From: Pseudomonadota bacterium | GTDB taxonomy: Bacteria > Pseudomonadota > Gammaproteobacteria > Acidiferrobacterales > UBA6901 | DNA length: 64,000 bases | Assembly (NCBI GenBank): GCA_021790335.1 | Contig: JAJYEE010000009.1 | Location: 17,876-81,875 of the forward strand | Direction of reading: 5' to 3' | Part shown: in pieces, positions 8,602-21,204 of the stretch | Layout: each line of letters begins with the position of its first letter | Position numbering within the stretch: the first letter of the stretch is position 1 | Notes under the pieces: generated by a model | The model's database searches: none | What the model saw: the letters and a program-made list of their open reading frames with translations, nothing else | Told to the model about the DNA's origin: nothing | Position numbers and translations under genes: made by a program

Positions 8602-9573
8602 TTACTCACGCGGTCGGGGCGTAGCCACGCCGCGGCTATCTTGGGCTCCGGGTCCCACGATCGGCCACAGACCGATCTCACCGAGGCTGTCGCATACCGT
8701 TCCGAACCGGAATTCCCCCAGCAGCCGGCATAGCATCGATTCGCATTTCGCGAGATTGTTATAGTGGCGGAAACGCGACAGCCGGCTTGCGCGAATTCGC
8801 GGCTGACCAGGATCGATCTCCCACGGATGCAGGTAGAAAATGAACGGAATTCCCTCGTTGCGGTTGATGCTTGCCAGTGCCATGCGTGTAACCGTATAAG
8901 GGAAAAGCCGGAAATACCCTCCGCCCGAAACGGGCAAGCGCGCAAATCCGAGATTCTTGGTGCTGAGCGGGAACTCCAGAATGCTGGCACCACCGGTACC
9001 ACTCATCCAGTGCGGTTTGCGGGCAGCGCCAGGAATCCCGTAGCGGTCGTGACGAATCGGAAATATGCTCGAATCATACTGGAAACCTAGTTCCACCAGG
9101 ATGTCGATTGCCCATAGAGATCGCGCCGTAATCGAGTAGCTGGCAGCACGGTATCCGTTCACTGGTGTCTGGATTATGTCTTCGAGCAGCGCCTTCGCGG
9201 TCTTTGTTTCGTCGTGGAATTCGCGCGGTGTCTGCTCGTATACCAGCTTATGGGTGAGTCCGTGGCAGGCAATTTCATGCCCGGCGTTTGCAATTTCGCG
9301 CACGAGATCCGGATAGCGGCTGGCGACCCATCCCAGTACGAAAAACGTTGCCCGGACTTCGTAGCGTCCCAGCAATTCGATCAGCCTGCGGGTATTATTC
9401 TCGACGCGGCACTCGTAGCGATCCCAGTGCGCACGGTCAATGACCCTGGCGAAAGCCGAGACATGGAAGTAATCCTCTACGTCCACTGTCATGGCGTTCG
9501 TGATCAATGCCGCACCGGTGCCGGCAGCGCCTCGCGCCGCGGTTTCTTCCGATTTACTCAGCAGGTCGGCCAT
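8602..9573 (-). CDS. XrtA-system polysaccharide deacetylase (NodB domain plus DUF3473)
   Basis: The sequence MTVDVEDYFHVSAF near residues 28-41 is the signature opening of the XrtA-associated deacetylase family; the Asp residues form the metal and catalytic site. CHGLTHK follows as the histidine motif. The C-terminal region (GGGYFRLFPYTVTRMAL, PFIFYLHPWEIDPGQPR) matches the DUF3473 tail. It probably deacetylates a GlcNAc-type residue of the exopolysaccharide. The frame opens at 9597 with TTG; I prefer the ATG at 9573, though the true start may be nearer the domain. The gap to the FemAB gene is about 160 bases and holds nothing I recognise. Confidence 0.87.
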   Translation of the reverse strand: MADLLSKSEETAARGAAGTGAALITNAMTVDVEDYFHVSAFARVIDRAHWDRYECRVENNTRRLIELLGRYEVRATFFVLGWVASRYPDLVREIANAGHEIACHGLTHKLVYEQTPREFHDETKTAKALLEDIIQTPVNGYRAASYSITARSLWAIDILVELGFQYDSSIFPIRHDRYGIPGAARKPHWMSGTGGASILEFPLSTKNLGFARLPVSGGGYFRLFPYTVTRMALASINRNEGIPFIFYLHPWEIDPGQPRIRASRLSRFRHYNNLAKCESMLCRLLGEFRFGTVCDSLGEIGLWPIVGPGAQDSRGVATPRPRE

Positions 9574-9836
9574 TCGCACGCACTCACTGGACGCCAATTT
9601 TTGTCAATCCCCATAACTACGGACGGAGAGCGCTGTCGCAGGCTCTCCTTAGGGGCGTAACCCTGGAAACCTGCTGCCCAGACACGCTACCGCCTGCAAA
9701 GCCACGCTCCGCATCTAAACCGCCCGGCTAGAAACCGCCTACTTCCGGCATAACGGCCGGTCACGCGCTACACTTCGGCGCTGGCGCGATCCGACACCGT
9801 AACCACACCGCGCGACCGGAGTTCGTGCGGATGCCT

Positions 9837-11240
9837 CTACCTCGACCCTTTTCCAAAAAGAATAACTTGCACAGTCTGAAATATAACGACCAGATCCAGA
9901 AACAGGCTGTGATTCTTCACGTAATAGAGGTCGTACTGCAACTTCTCGATCGCTTCCTCCACGGAAGCACCATAGGAACAGCGTATCTGGGCCCAGCCGG
10001 TGATGCCAGGCTTGACGTTGTGGCGGCACACGAAGAAGGGAATCTGCTGGGACAGCTGGTCGACAAAATACGGCCTTTCCGGTCGCGGCCCAACGAAGCT
10101 CATTTCCCCCTTGAGAACGTTGAAAATCTGCGGCAGCTCGTCAATGCGCAGTTTACGTATCACCCGACCAACACGTGTAATGCGGTCGTCGTTCTGGCTT
10201 GCCCAACGCGGCTTGCCGTCCTTCTCGGCATCAGTACGCATGCTGCGGAACTTCAGCACGTCAAACGGCACGCTACCCCGTCCCACGCGCTCCTGGTGGT
10301 AAAGAACGGGCCCTGAACTGTCAAGCTTTATCAGTATTGCCGTCACAATAATCACTGGCAGCGAAATCGCGAGCAGCATTACGCTGAACAGCACGTCAAA
10401 AATCCGCTTGATCGCATCGCGCAGCGGTCCACGGTCGAAACCGTCGGAGAATATCATCCAGCTCGGATTCATCGACTGCAGATGCACGTATCCGGTCTCG
10501 CGCTCAAAGAAAGAAGGCAGATCGATAATGTCGATGCCGCTGAGCTTGCACTGGAGAAGATCATCGATCGGCAATCCGCCGCCACGCCGATCCCGGACGC
10601 CAATCACGATTTCGTCGACATCGTACTTCTTCGCGATCGCGCACAGCGACTCTTCATCGGAAAGAATCCTGTCCTTGGCTACGAAATGATGCGCGCCCTG
10701 CAGCGCCAGGTACCCCACCACGCAAAATCCCTGCCGGCCATTCCCCAATTTTTCCAGGGCATCCACTTTCGCCGCGCGCGTTCCGGTACCGAGCACCAGG
10801 ATGCGCCGCTTATTGGCGTCGTAGCCAGTCGCTGTGAAATAGGCAAGGCGCACACCGGCAATTGCCAGAAACGCGATGACATAGGCAATGCCGAACACCC
10901 CGCGGCCGAGGAACAACCGCGGCACTGCGTAAAAGACAAGGGCCATGGCCGCCAGGCCGGCGATGAAGCTCACCCCGAGCCGCCCGTAATGCCACGACTG
11001 CGGTTGATGCTCTCGCTGGTACAGGCCCATCGCGATCATGATGCCAAGCATAATTGCCGCAAACACGATCGCCTTCGGATAAATCGGCAGCACCGGACTG
11101 GCGTTATAGGGTATGCTGCTGAACTGCTTCTCGAACCGTATCGCCACGCCGGCGTACATCGACAGGAACAGGATCATGGTCTCGACAGCACCGAGGACCA
11201 ACAGCGATGCGGGCATGTAATGCTTGAAAATACGGACCAT
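9837..11240 (-). CDS. Undecaprenyl-phosphate sugar phosphotransferase, XrtA/PEP-CTERM type (TIGR03013-like)
   Basis: This 467-residue protein has four or five N-terminal membrane helices, a central nucleotide-binding-like CoA_binding_3 region (RRILVLGTGTRAAKV) and a C-terminal bacterial sugar transferase domain with KRIFDVLFSVMLLAISLP, KFRSMRTDAEKDG and RKLRIDELPQIFNVLKGEMSFVGPRPERP. It should start glycan synthesis by moving a sugar 1-phosphate from a nucleotide sugar to undecaprenyl phosphate. The whole-protein pattern fits the family linked to exosortase A loci. The ATG at 11240 (MVRIFKHYMPAS) follows GGGGAG; the longer frame to 11339 is not hydrophobic in the expected way. It is the first gene of the minus-strand EPS run. 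Confidence 0.9.
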   Translation of the reverse strand: MVRIFKHYMPASLLVLGAVETMILFLSMYAGVAIRFEKQFSSIPYNASPVLPIYPKAIVFAAIMLGIMIAMGLYQREHQPQSWHYGRLGVSFIAGLAAMALVFYAVPRLFLGRGVFGIAYVIAFLAIAGVRLAYFTATGYDANKRRILVLGTGTRAAKVDALEKLGNGRQGFCVVGYLALQGAHHFVAKDRILSDEESLCAIAKKYDVDEIVIGVRDRRGGGLPIDDLLQCKLSGIDIIDLPSFFERETGYVHLQSMNPSWMIFSDGFDRGPLRDAIKRIFDVLFSVMLLAISLPVIIVTAILIKLDSSGPVLYHQERVGRGSVPFDVLKFRSMRTDAEKDGKPRWASQNDDRITRVGRVIRKLRIDELPQIFNVLKGEMSFVGPRPERPYFVDQLSQQIPFFVCRHNVKPGITGWAQIRCSYGASVEEAIEKLQYDLYYVKNHSLFLDLVVIFQTVQVILFGKGSR

Positions 11241-11694
11241 ACAGCATACTCCCCAACACCAAACCCCGCATGACGGCGGACCCGCCTGAACCGCCGACCA
11301 TCGATGCCGTTCCAAAGCCGGTCGCAACAATGCTCGCACGACCGCGGTGCAGCTGCGTGCCTCGATGAAGACTACTTAATGATGAGTCAGCTCCCTAATA
11401 AAGAAGAGCAAAGCGCACCTATCAACGGATTTGTTATGACTTCATAAGCAGATCGCCCGCTACGACATTGATTATTCGCACGTTGTCGAACCTGGCACAA
11501 CGTTGTTTATCCTACGGTGACGACCGGGTTGCGGGCGAGCGCACCCCCGCCAAGGCAAGGACATGATTTTAACATTAGTCTAGAATTTCTGGAAAGAAAA
11601 ACCTCTTCCAACATGAGATGGGTCTGAAGGAGGGGCTGCGTTTCTAACATGAAATGAGTCTGAAGCTGGATCGGGTTTTGTTCATGATGGGGAG
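11241..11694 (+). other. Intergenic region between the EPS operon and an integrase remnant
   Basis: No gene is apparent in about 450 bases. The part nearest 11240 must hold the leader and promoter of the EPS operon, but I could not pick a convincing -35/-10 pair. The part from about 11570 on is AT-richer and contains two 20-base direct repeats that look like transposon-end sequence. Confidence 0.5.
11610..11665 (+). repeat. Two imperfect 20-base direct repeats upstream of integrase remnant
   Basis: AACATGAGATGGGTCTGAAG (11610-11629) recurs as AACATGAAATGAGTCTGAAG (11646-11665), differing at two positions and spaced 36 bases start to start. They lie just before the open frame at 11695. Repeated sites of this kind are often transposase-binding sites at the ends of insertion sequences, which is an inference here. 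Confidence 0.6.
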
Positions 11695-12000
11695 ATGCAA
11701 ACCCTTATGAACCTCGACAACCTGACCTCCATTGGTCAGCTGGCGGAGTTTTTGTCCAGCACGCAGACGGTGGCCTTTTCAGTACTGAGTAGCCCGGCCG
11801 CCCGTTATGAATGGGTGCAAAAAACCCTCGTCCGATTCCGGTATCGGACCCTCGCCCGGCGAGATCAGGGGTCGTGATTCGCGCGCTCATGTGAGGTCAG
11901 CGGATACTCCCGACAGCAGGTCACCCGATTGATCGCCCAGTACCGCACGACCGGCACCATCAGACACCGCCAGAGGACCGTGGCGGGCTATACGCCGAAT
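11695..12000 (+). pseudogene. DDE integrase/transposase, N-terminal remnant
   Basis: The start MQTLMNLDNLTSIGQLAEFLSSTQTVAFSVLSS is recognisable as the N-terminus of a group of integrase-core transposases. The frame breaks at LARRDQGS (11875). The next frame gives GVVIRALM, then a stop, and a third frame continues SGYSRQQVTRLIAQYRTTGTIRHRQRTVAGYTPN up to 12000. The last part is a helix-turn-helix region. At 12001 the reading passes directly into IS110 sequence, so the catalytic core is gone. I found no remainder downstream of 12950. Confidence 0.68.
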
Positions 12001-12870
12001 GCGGGGCTCGTTCGTGCCCCCCGACGAAGCTGCGGGAGTTGCGCCTCATTGCCCGCCAACGGCAGAAGCTCATCGGGCAGCTCGCTGCCGAGAAGAACCG
12101 CCTGCACAAAGTGCTGACCGATCCCGGGATCCGTTTGGGGGTGGTGGTCTCCGACCTGCACGGCCAGTCAGAGCGCGTCATGGTGAAGGCGATCGTTGCC
12201 GGGCAACCACCCCCACGAGGTGCTCACACTGGCCAGCCGAAGACTCAAGGCCTCCCGCGAGGAACTCTTCGATGCCCTGCAGGGCGACTTGACCCCCAGC
12301 CACCGTTTTGTCCTGGAGGAGCTCATGCGGCACATCGAGGGGATCGAGGCCCGTATCGCGCGCTTCGATGCCCGGTTGCTCGCTGAACTGGAAACCGAGC
12401 GCCATACCCTGGCGCTGTTGCAAACCCTCCCCGGTGTCGATCTCATCGGGGTCGCCCTGCTGCTGGTCGAGATCGGCACCGACATGGACGCCTTTGGCAG
12501 CGCCGATCGCCTCGCTTCCTGGGTCGGGCTGTGCCCCGGCAATAACGAATCCGCCGGCAAGCGCAAATCCGGGCGGGTACGTAAGGGCAATCCCCATGTC
12601 CGACGGCTCCTCTGCGAGTTCGCCCATGCCGCCCGCCGCGCCCGGTCGGTGCTCAAGTCGAAGTTCCAGGCGCTCCTTGCGCGACGCGGCCATAAACGCG
12701 CCATCGTCGCCATCGCCCACAAGCTCCTGCGCACGATCTTCTTCATGCTGAAGCGTGGCGAGCCCTACCGGGACCCGGCCACCGACTATGAAGCGCTTTC
12801 CGTACAACGCAACGCGCCGCGCTGGATCAAAGCCCTGACCAAGTTCGGCTTCATCCCAGCCAGCGCCTGA
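12001..12870 (+). pseudogene. IS110 transposase fragment, copy 2
   Basis: The segment encodes the region from GSFVPP to the C-terminus with the same two single-base insertions seen in copy 1. The longest open piece is 12196-12870, the Tnp_20 domain, with a translation identical to that of 2757-3431. Without the N-terminal catalytic domain it is inactive. Confidence 0.88.
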
Positions 12871-12950
12871 GCAGGGACAAGGTTGTCCGGCCGATGACCT
12901 TCGGCTGGTCAGGGGTGCGTTCGCCTTGAACATGGGTTCTTTCACGCTAA
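12001..12950 (+). mobile_element. IS110-family element, 5'-truncated copy 2 (repeat partner of 2562-3511)
   Basis: This stretch is the same as 2562-3511 and includes the right-end non-coding tail (about 80 bases after the transposase stop). It lacks the left end and the N-terminal DEDD part of the transposase. The left junction at 12000/12001 fuses it to an integrase remnant. The right junction after TTTCACGCTA matches that of copy 1, so it probably marks the true element end. Confidence 0.85.
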
Positions 12951-13102
12951 GACTGCCCCCCACGGTGCCGTCGAAACGGGGTAATTGACCAATCTTCAAC
13001 CGTACGTCCGGGCTGGCAGCGCGGCTGATCCCACGCAAGGATCGACACCACTGTCCCGCATCAGGCGCCTCCCGGATCGGACTGTGCCGGAGCAGGCACA
13101 CA

Positions 13103-13132
13103 TTCAACTATAACGCGCGCCTGCAGTACAAT
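13103..13132 (+). promoter_or_regulatory. Possible sigma-70 promoter for ygfZ
   Basis: TACAAT at 13127-13132 is one base from the -10 consensus. TTCAAC at 13103-13108 is a poor -35 match, 18 bases upstream. The site lies about 90 bases before the ygfZ start and beyond the IS110 end. This is a visual match only. Confidence 0.3.
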
Positions 13133-13221
13133 GTCGGTGCGAGATTCGGGAGCGGCTGGCGCCGGGCAAACCCGTCGGGTTCCGGACCCTATGCAATACC
13201 TGCAAAACCAAGGGCGGTTTC

Positions 13222-14295
13222 ATGCGATCAAGTCACAACTGGCAGGATTTCCTACAACGCACGGGCGCCGTATTGACCGACGGCGAAGTTAGTCACTTCG
13301 GAGATCCGCAGTCCGAACGCCGGCACGTTGTCGGCGGCGATGTCATTGCAGACCTGTCGCATCTGTCGCTGATCTGCGCCACCGGGGAAGATGCCGGCAG
13401 CTTTCTCCAGGGCCAGGTTAGCAACGACATCCGCCTGGTCACCGCCACACACAGCGAGCTTGCCGCATATTGCAGCCCGCAAGGTCGCATGTTTGCTGTT
13501 TTCCGGGTTTTTATGCGCGACGGCGTCTATTTCCTGCAGTTGCCTGCCAGCTTGACGGAACCAACGCTCAAGCGCCTGAAAATGTTCGTGCTGCGCGCCA
13601 AGGTCACCCTCGCTGACGCCGATACCGAGTGGGTACGCGTGGGCGTATCGGGACCGAACACTCCAGCTATCCTGGCCGAGGCGGGGCTCGCACTTCCGGG
13701 TCACAATGACAACTGCGTCACGGACGGCGGCCTTACGGTCTTGCAGATTTCGGAACCCGCCCCGCGGTTCGAGATCATCGGGCTCAGCGAAGCGATGGAG
13801 CGTGTCTGGACGCAGCTGCGGGCGCGGCTTGCGCCGGTCGGTGCCGCAGCGTGGTCGTGGCTCGACATCGCGGCCGGAATCCCCGTGGTATTGCCGGGAA
13901 CGGTCGAACAGTTCGTCCCCCAGATGGCGAATCTCGACCTTGTCGGCGGAATCAACTTCAAGAAAGGCTGCTATCCGGGTCAGGAGATCGTGGCGCGCAT
14001 GCACTATCTCGGTCGCCTCAAGCAACGCATGATCCGGGCACGGGTCGAGACAGGGAAGCGGCCCGAACCGGGAGCGCCGGTCTACGCACCAGACTTCGTG
14101 GACCAGTCGGCCGGCACGGTCGTCGACGCGCAGCCAGGGCCCGATGGCGGCTTCGAACTGCTCGCGGTGGTCCAGCTCAGCAGCATCAGGAACGGGGAAC
14201 TCCATCTGGACAGTCCTTCCGGCCCGAAGCTGCAGCGGCTCGAGATGCCCTATTCGATCGAACCGGTCTCCGAACCTGCGGGCGCGGGTAGGTGA
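13222..14295 (+). CDS. ygfZ: Folate-binding protein YgfZ (tRNA modification / Fe-S maintenance)
   Basis: This 357-residue protein belongs to the GcvT-like YgfZ/COG0354 family. The diagnostic motif KGCYPGQEIVARMHYLG (family K-G-C-Y-x-G-Q-E) appears near residue 250, with the key Cys present. YgfZ binds tetrahydrofolate and supports iron-sulphur enzymes, including the tRNA methylthiotransferase MiaB. The N-terminal FLQGQVSNDI is the usual folate-domain opening. It is a single gene on the plus strand, converging on ftsB. The ATG start has a modest AAGGGCGG upstream. Confidence 0.9.
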   Translation: MRSSHNWQDFLQRTGAVLTDGEVSHFGDPQSERRHVVGGDVIADLSHLSLICATGEDAGSFLQGQVSNDIRLVTATHSELAAYCSPQGRMFAVFRVFMRDGVYFLQLPASLTEPTLKRLKMFVLRAKVTLADADTEWVRVGVSGPNTPAILAEAGLALPGHNDNCVTDGGLTVLQISEPAPRFEIIGLSEAMERVWTQLRARLAPVGAAAWSWLDIAAGIPVVLPGTVEQFVPQMANLDLVGGINFKKGCYPGQEIVARMHYLGRLKQRMIRARVETGKRPEPGAPVYAPDFVDQSAGTVVDAQPGPDGGFELLAVVQLSSIRNGELHLDSPSGPKLQRLEMPYSIEPVSEPAGAGR

Positions 14296-14337
14296 TGGGG
14301 CAAACGGCCGCGCGACCCGCTGGCCCACGTCGCCGCA

Positions 14338-14751
14338 TCAGTGCTGCCCGGGCCGGCTGTCCTGACGGGGCTGCTGAATGACCTGATAGAAAGTCTCGCC
14401 CTTCTTCACCATGCCCAGCTGGGATCGCGCCAAGTCTTGCACCGATGCCAGCCCCTGCCTCAGATCGAGCACCTTGGCTGCAAGCGCCTGATTGCGTTCC
14501 GTCATCCGTACGTTCTGCGTCTGTTGTGCTGCGATCTGGTGCTGCAGGCGCCACAAGCTGACTGCGCCTCCGTTGCCGAACCACAGCGTGTACTGGAGCA
14601 GCAGAAGCAATCCCGTCAGCAAGAAGGCAGCGATTTTCACGGCATCCTGACCGGACCGAAACCGGGGCAGACGCACTTCCTGCCACAATGCGCGATGGGC
14701 AAACGGAATCCGGAACCGGGTGCGACCCCCTTGGTCAGCCGCATGTTCCAC
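14338..14751 (-). CDS. ftsB: Cell division protein FtsB, with N-terminal extension
   Basis: This 137-residue bitopic membrane protein has a single helix (AAFLLTGLLLLLQYTLWFG) followed by a coiled coil (SLWRLQHQIAAQQTQNVRMTERNQALAAKVLDLRQG) and the FtsB ending RSQLGMVKKGETFYQVI. FtsB joins FtsL and FtsQ in the divisome. Its place after eno matches E. coli. The GTG start at 14751 lies 4 bases after a perfect AAGGAGGTGA. This gives about 40 cytoplasmic residues before the helix, whereas E. coli FtsB has almost none. An internal GTG at 14640 would give the short form but lacks a good ribosome site. Confidence 0.9.
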   Translation of the reverse strand: MEHAADQGGRTRFRIPFAHRALWQEVRLPRFRSGQDAVKIAAFLLTGLLLLLQYTLWFGNGGAVSLWRLQHQIAAQQTQNVRMTERNQALAAKVLDLRQGLASVQDLARSQLGMVKKGETFYQVIQQPRQDSRPGQH

Positions 14752-14755
14752 CTTT

Positions 14756-14765
14756 CACCTCCTTC
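14756..14765 (-). promoter_or_regulatory. Perfect Shine-Dalgarno sequence deciding the ftsB start
   Basis: The minus strand reads AAGGAGGTGA here, fully complementary to the 16S rRNA 3' end, directly ahead of GTG at 14749-14751. It favours the longer ftsB product. A nearby ATG (14744) is in a different frame. Confidence 0.75.
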
Positions 14766-14859
14766 CGCAATTTTGCCATTGCACAAACGACCCTGACAAT
14801 GCCGGATACCCGAGATCCTGGTTTTCAGTATAGGCAATCGCTGCACGATTGCCGCCCAT

Positions 14860-18745
<3,886 letters not shown>

Positions 18746-18869
18746 TTAAAGGGTTTCCGGTGTCGCGCCGGAGGAGCCCGAACGGAATCGCAGGTTACCA
18801 GATGACGGGTTGGCACACAATGAAAATGCGCATTCCCGCGAACCTGCGGCATGCGCCGTGTCCGGCGCC

Positions 18870-20282
18870 CTAACCAAACTCCCAGACGAGGTCTATGCCC
18901 GGCTCCTGCGCGCGGGCCGCATACGGCTCGCACACCCAGAGATCGGCCACGGCTGCAAGCTCCTCGCCCACATAGACCAAAGGCACCCGCTCCCGCAACC
19001 ACGGCTCGAGCCCGCTGGCCTGCAGCAGCTTCTTCAGCTTCTGGTGGTGATCCCTCCCTGGCAGCCGGCAGGATTCTCCGCCCCTGCGCAGGCGTACCCG
19101 GACCGCCCCGCGCCCGAGGCGCGCACGCGCAAGACCGCGGCCGACGGTCTCCAGCGGGCGCAGACGATGGCCGGTGCCCGGAATCACCAGCGGACCGGCA
19201 AGGTCCCAGTCGAGCGCGATATCCCGTGCTACGGGTGTCAACGGCGCCATGACGTGCAGTTCATCACGGTAGCGCCGGACCTCGGCCTGTGGCCAGGCAA
19301 TGCGCACCTGGTGCGACTTCGGCAGATGCGTAAGCTGGGCCTCGATCTCCTGAAGGTGCACGGTGCTGGGTGCAAGAAACCCCCGGACCCTCAGCCAGTA
19401 TCGCAGCACATTGCGCCGCCGTGCAGGCGACAAAGCCGAAAGCGCCGCAACTGATAGCGGCCGGTTCGACCACCGGCCGCGCCCCACCATGCCGGCGCTG
19501 CAAGGCGCCAGGCAATTCGCCAGGTCCTGCTCCCCGACCTCATCGAGCAGTTCTGCGGTCTCTGCCGCATGGCGTGCGCTGCGCGCAAGAACCACCCGGA
19601 GCCGCGGCCAGTACACCTCCAGCTGCGGAATCAATTGCTGACGCAACCGGTTACGGCTGTAGCTCATATCCTGGTTGCTGAAGTCTTCGATCCAGCTCAG
19701 GCCCTGGGCAAGCGCGTAAACGCGCAGTGACGCACGGCTGAACCCCAGCATCGGCCTTGCAATGCGTCCGTGTCCGAACCGGGCAAGCGGCGGCATGCCA
19801 GCGAGACCGCGCACGCCGGTTCCCCGCAACAGCTGCAGCAGCACGGTCTCCGCCTGATCGTCCTGCTGGTGTCCGGTCACCAGGACTTCTCCGCTCCGCA
19901 CGTGTCGCCCCAGCGCAGCGTAACGCGCTTCGCGCGCGGCTGCCTCCAGTCCCTCGCCGCGCACCGGACGCACTTCGAGCCGCTCCACCCTGCAGGGAAC
20001 ATCCAGCCGAGCACACACCTGCAGGCAGTGGCTTGACCATTGCGCGGACGCCGGCTGCAGTCCGTGATCGACGTGCACCGCCTCCAGACGCAGCGGTGCG
20101 GCTGCGCGCAGCGCCGCCAAGGCATGCAACAGACAGTGGGAATCGAGACCGCCGCTGTATGCGATCTTGAAGGACGTATCGGCGGCGAGTCCCAGATCCC
20201 CGAACAATACCTGTCCCAGGGACGTTGCCGAAAAGCGGCTCTCAGACCTCGTCAAACTTGCCGTACTGCATGAGGCGTGCAT
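18870..20282 (-). CDS. tilS: tRNA(Ile)-lysidine synthase
   Basis: The PP-loop motif [33 protein letters not shown] and a C-terminal TilS domain ([25 protein letters not shown]) identify the enzyme that converts C34 to lysidine in tRNA-Ile(CAU), letting it read AUA. The start is uncertain. The frame runs up to 20390, inside accA; I list the ATG at 20282. A TTG at 20255 ([12 protein letters not shown]) would give a shorter, more typical N-terminus. Either way the gene overlaps the accA 3' end, implying coupled translation. Confidence 0.9.
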   Translation of the reverse strand: MHASCSTASLTRSESRFSATSLGQVLFGDLGLAADTSFKIAYSGGLDSHCLLHALAALRAAAPLRLEAVHVDHGLQPASAQWSSHCLQVCARLDVPCRVERLEVRPVRGEGLEAAAREARYAALGRHVRSGEVLVTGHQQDDQAETVLLQLLRGTGVRGLAGMPPLARFGHGRIARPMLGFSRASLRVYALAQGLSWIEDFSNQDMSYSRNRLRQQLIPQLEVYWPRLRVVLARSARHAAETAELLDEVGEQDLANCLAPCSAGMVGRGRWSNRPLSVAALSALSPARRRNVLRYWLRVRGFLAPSTVHLQEIEAQLTHLPKSHQVRIAWPQAEVRRYRDELHVMAPLTPVARDIALDWDLAGPLVIPGTGHRLRPLETVGRGLARARLGRGAVRVRLRRGGESCRLPGRDHHQKLKKLLQASGLEPWLRERVPLVYVGEELAAVADLWVCEPYAARAQEPGIDLVWEFG

Positions 20283-21201
20283 ACCGCGCCGCCAGCAGCT
20301 GGTCCGCAGGGATATCGGTGACATTCGCCAGGGCGGCAAGCAGGGCCTGCCTGAGCGAAGCGGCCATGGCATCAATGTCCCGGTGGGCACCCCCGAGCGG
20401 TTCCGGCACCACCTCGTCGATGAGCCCGAGCTTCATCAGGCTGTCTGCAGTGATGCCCATCGCTTCCGCCGCCAGCGCCGCCTTGTCTGCGCTCTTCCAG
20501 AGGATGGAGGCACAGCCCTCCGGAGATATCACGGAGTAAGTCGCATACTGCAGCATCATCACCCGGTCGCCTACTCCGATCGCAAGCGCTCCGCCCGAAC
20601 CGCCCTCGCCGATCACCGTGGCGATAATCGGCGTCACCAGGGAGGCCATCAGGTACAGACTGCGCGCGATGGCCTCGCTCTGACCCCGCTCCTCGGCGCC
20701 AACGCCGGGATAGGCTCCGGGGGTATCAATAAACGTGATGACCGGCATCCGGAAACGCTCTGCGGTCTTCATGATGCGCATCGCCTTGCGATAGCCTTCC
20801 GGCCGCGGCATGCCGAAATTGCGCCGCACTTTTTCGCGCGTATCCCGGCCCTTCTGGTGCCCAATTACCGCTATCACGTGATCCTCAAGGCGCGCGATGC
20901 CCGCCACTATGGCCGGATCATCGGCAAATGCGCGATCCCCGTGCATCTCGTTGAAATCCGTGAAGATGCGCCCGATGTAGTCCAGGGTATAGGGTCGCTG
21001 CGGGTGGCGTGCCAGCTGCGAAACCTGCCACGGTGTCAGGGAGGTGAATATGGACTCGGTGAGCTTGCGGCTCTTGAGCCGCAAGCGGTTTATCTCCTCA
21101 TTGATATTCAACTCGCTGTTCTTGTCGGCGAAACGCAATGCTTCGATCTTCGCCTCAAGATCGGCAATCGACTGCTCAAAATCAAGAAAGTTGGGATTCA
21201 T
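20242..21201 (-). CDS. accA: Acetyl-CoA carboxylase carboxyltransferase subunit alpha
   Basis: This 319-residue protein opens with [21 protein letters not shown] and carries [49 protein letters not shown] and [19 protein letters not shown], all hallmarks of AccA. With AccD it moves the carboxyl group from biotin to acetyl-CoA, forming malonyl-CoA for fatty acid synthesis. It lies three bases downstream of dnaE, the same neighbours as in E. coli, and is followed by the overlapping tilS. Confidence 0.98.
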   Translation of the reverse strand: MNPNFLDFEQSIADLEAKIEALRFADKNSELNINEEINRLRLKSRKLTESIFTSLTPWQVSQLARHPQRPYTLDYIGRIFTDFNEMHGDRAFADDPAIVAGIARLEDHVIAVIGHQKGRDTREKVRRNFGMPRPEGYRKAMRIMKTAERFRMPVITFIDTPGAYPGVGAEERGQSEAIARSLYLMASLVTPIIATVIGEGGSGGALAIGVGDRVMMLQYATYSVISPEGCASILWKSADKAALAAEAMGITADSLMKLGLIDEVVPEPLGGAHRDIDAMAASLRQALLAALANVTDIPADQLLAARYARLMQYGKFDEV

Positions 21202-21204
21202 GAC

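Noticed and set aside
12951-13107. Minus-strand coding stretch beside the IS110 end (LKIGQLPRFDGTVGG)
   Set aside because: It looked like another transposase remnant, but no family could be matched and the frame continues into antisense IS110 sequence.
13252-14328. 358-codon minus-strand frame opposite ygfZ
   Set aside because: ygfZ carries the diagnostic KGCYxGQE motif on the plus strand; the opposite frame has no domain.
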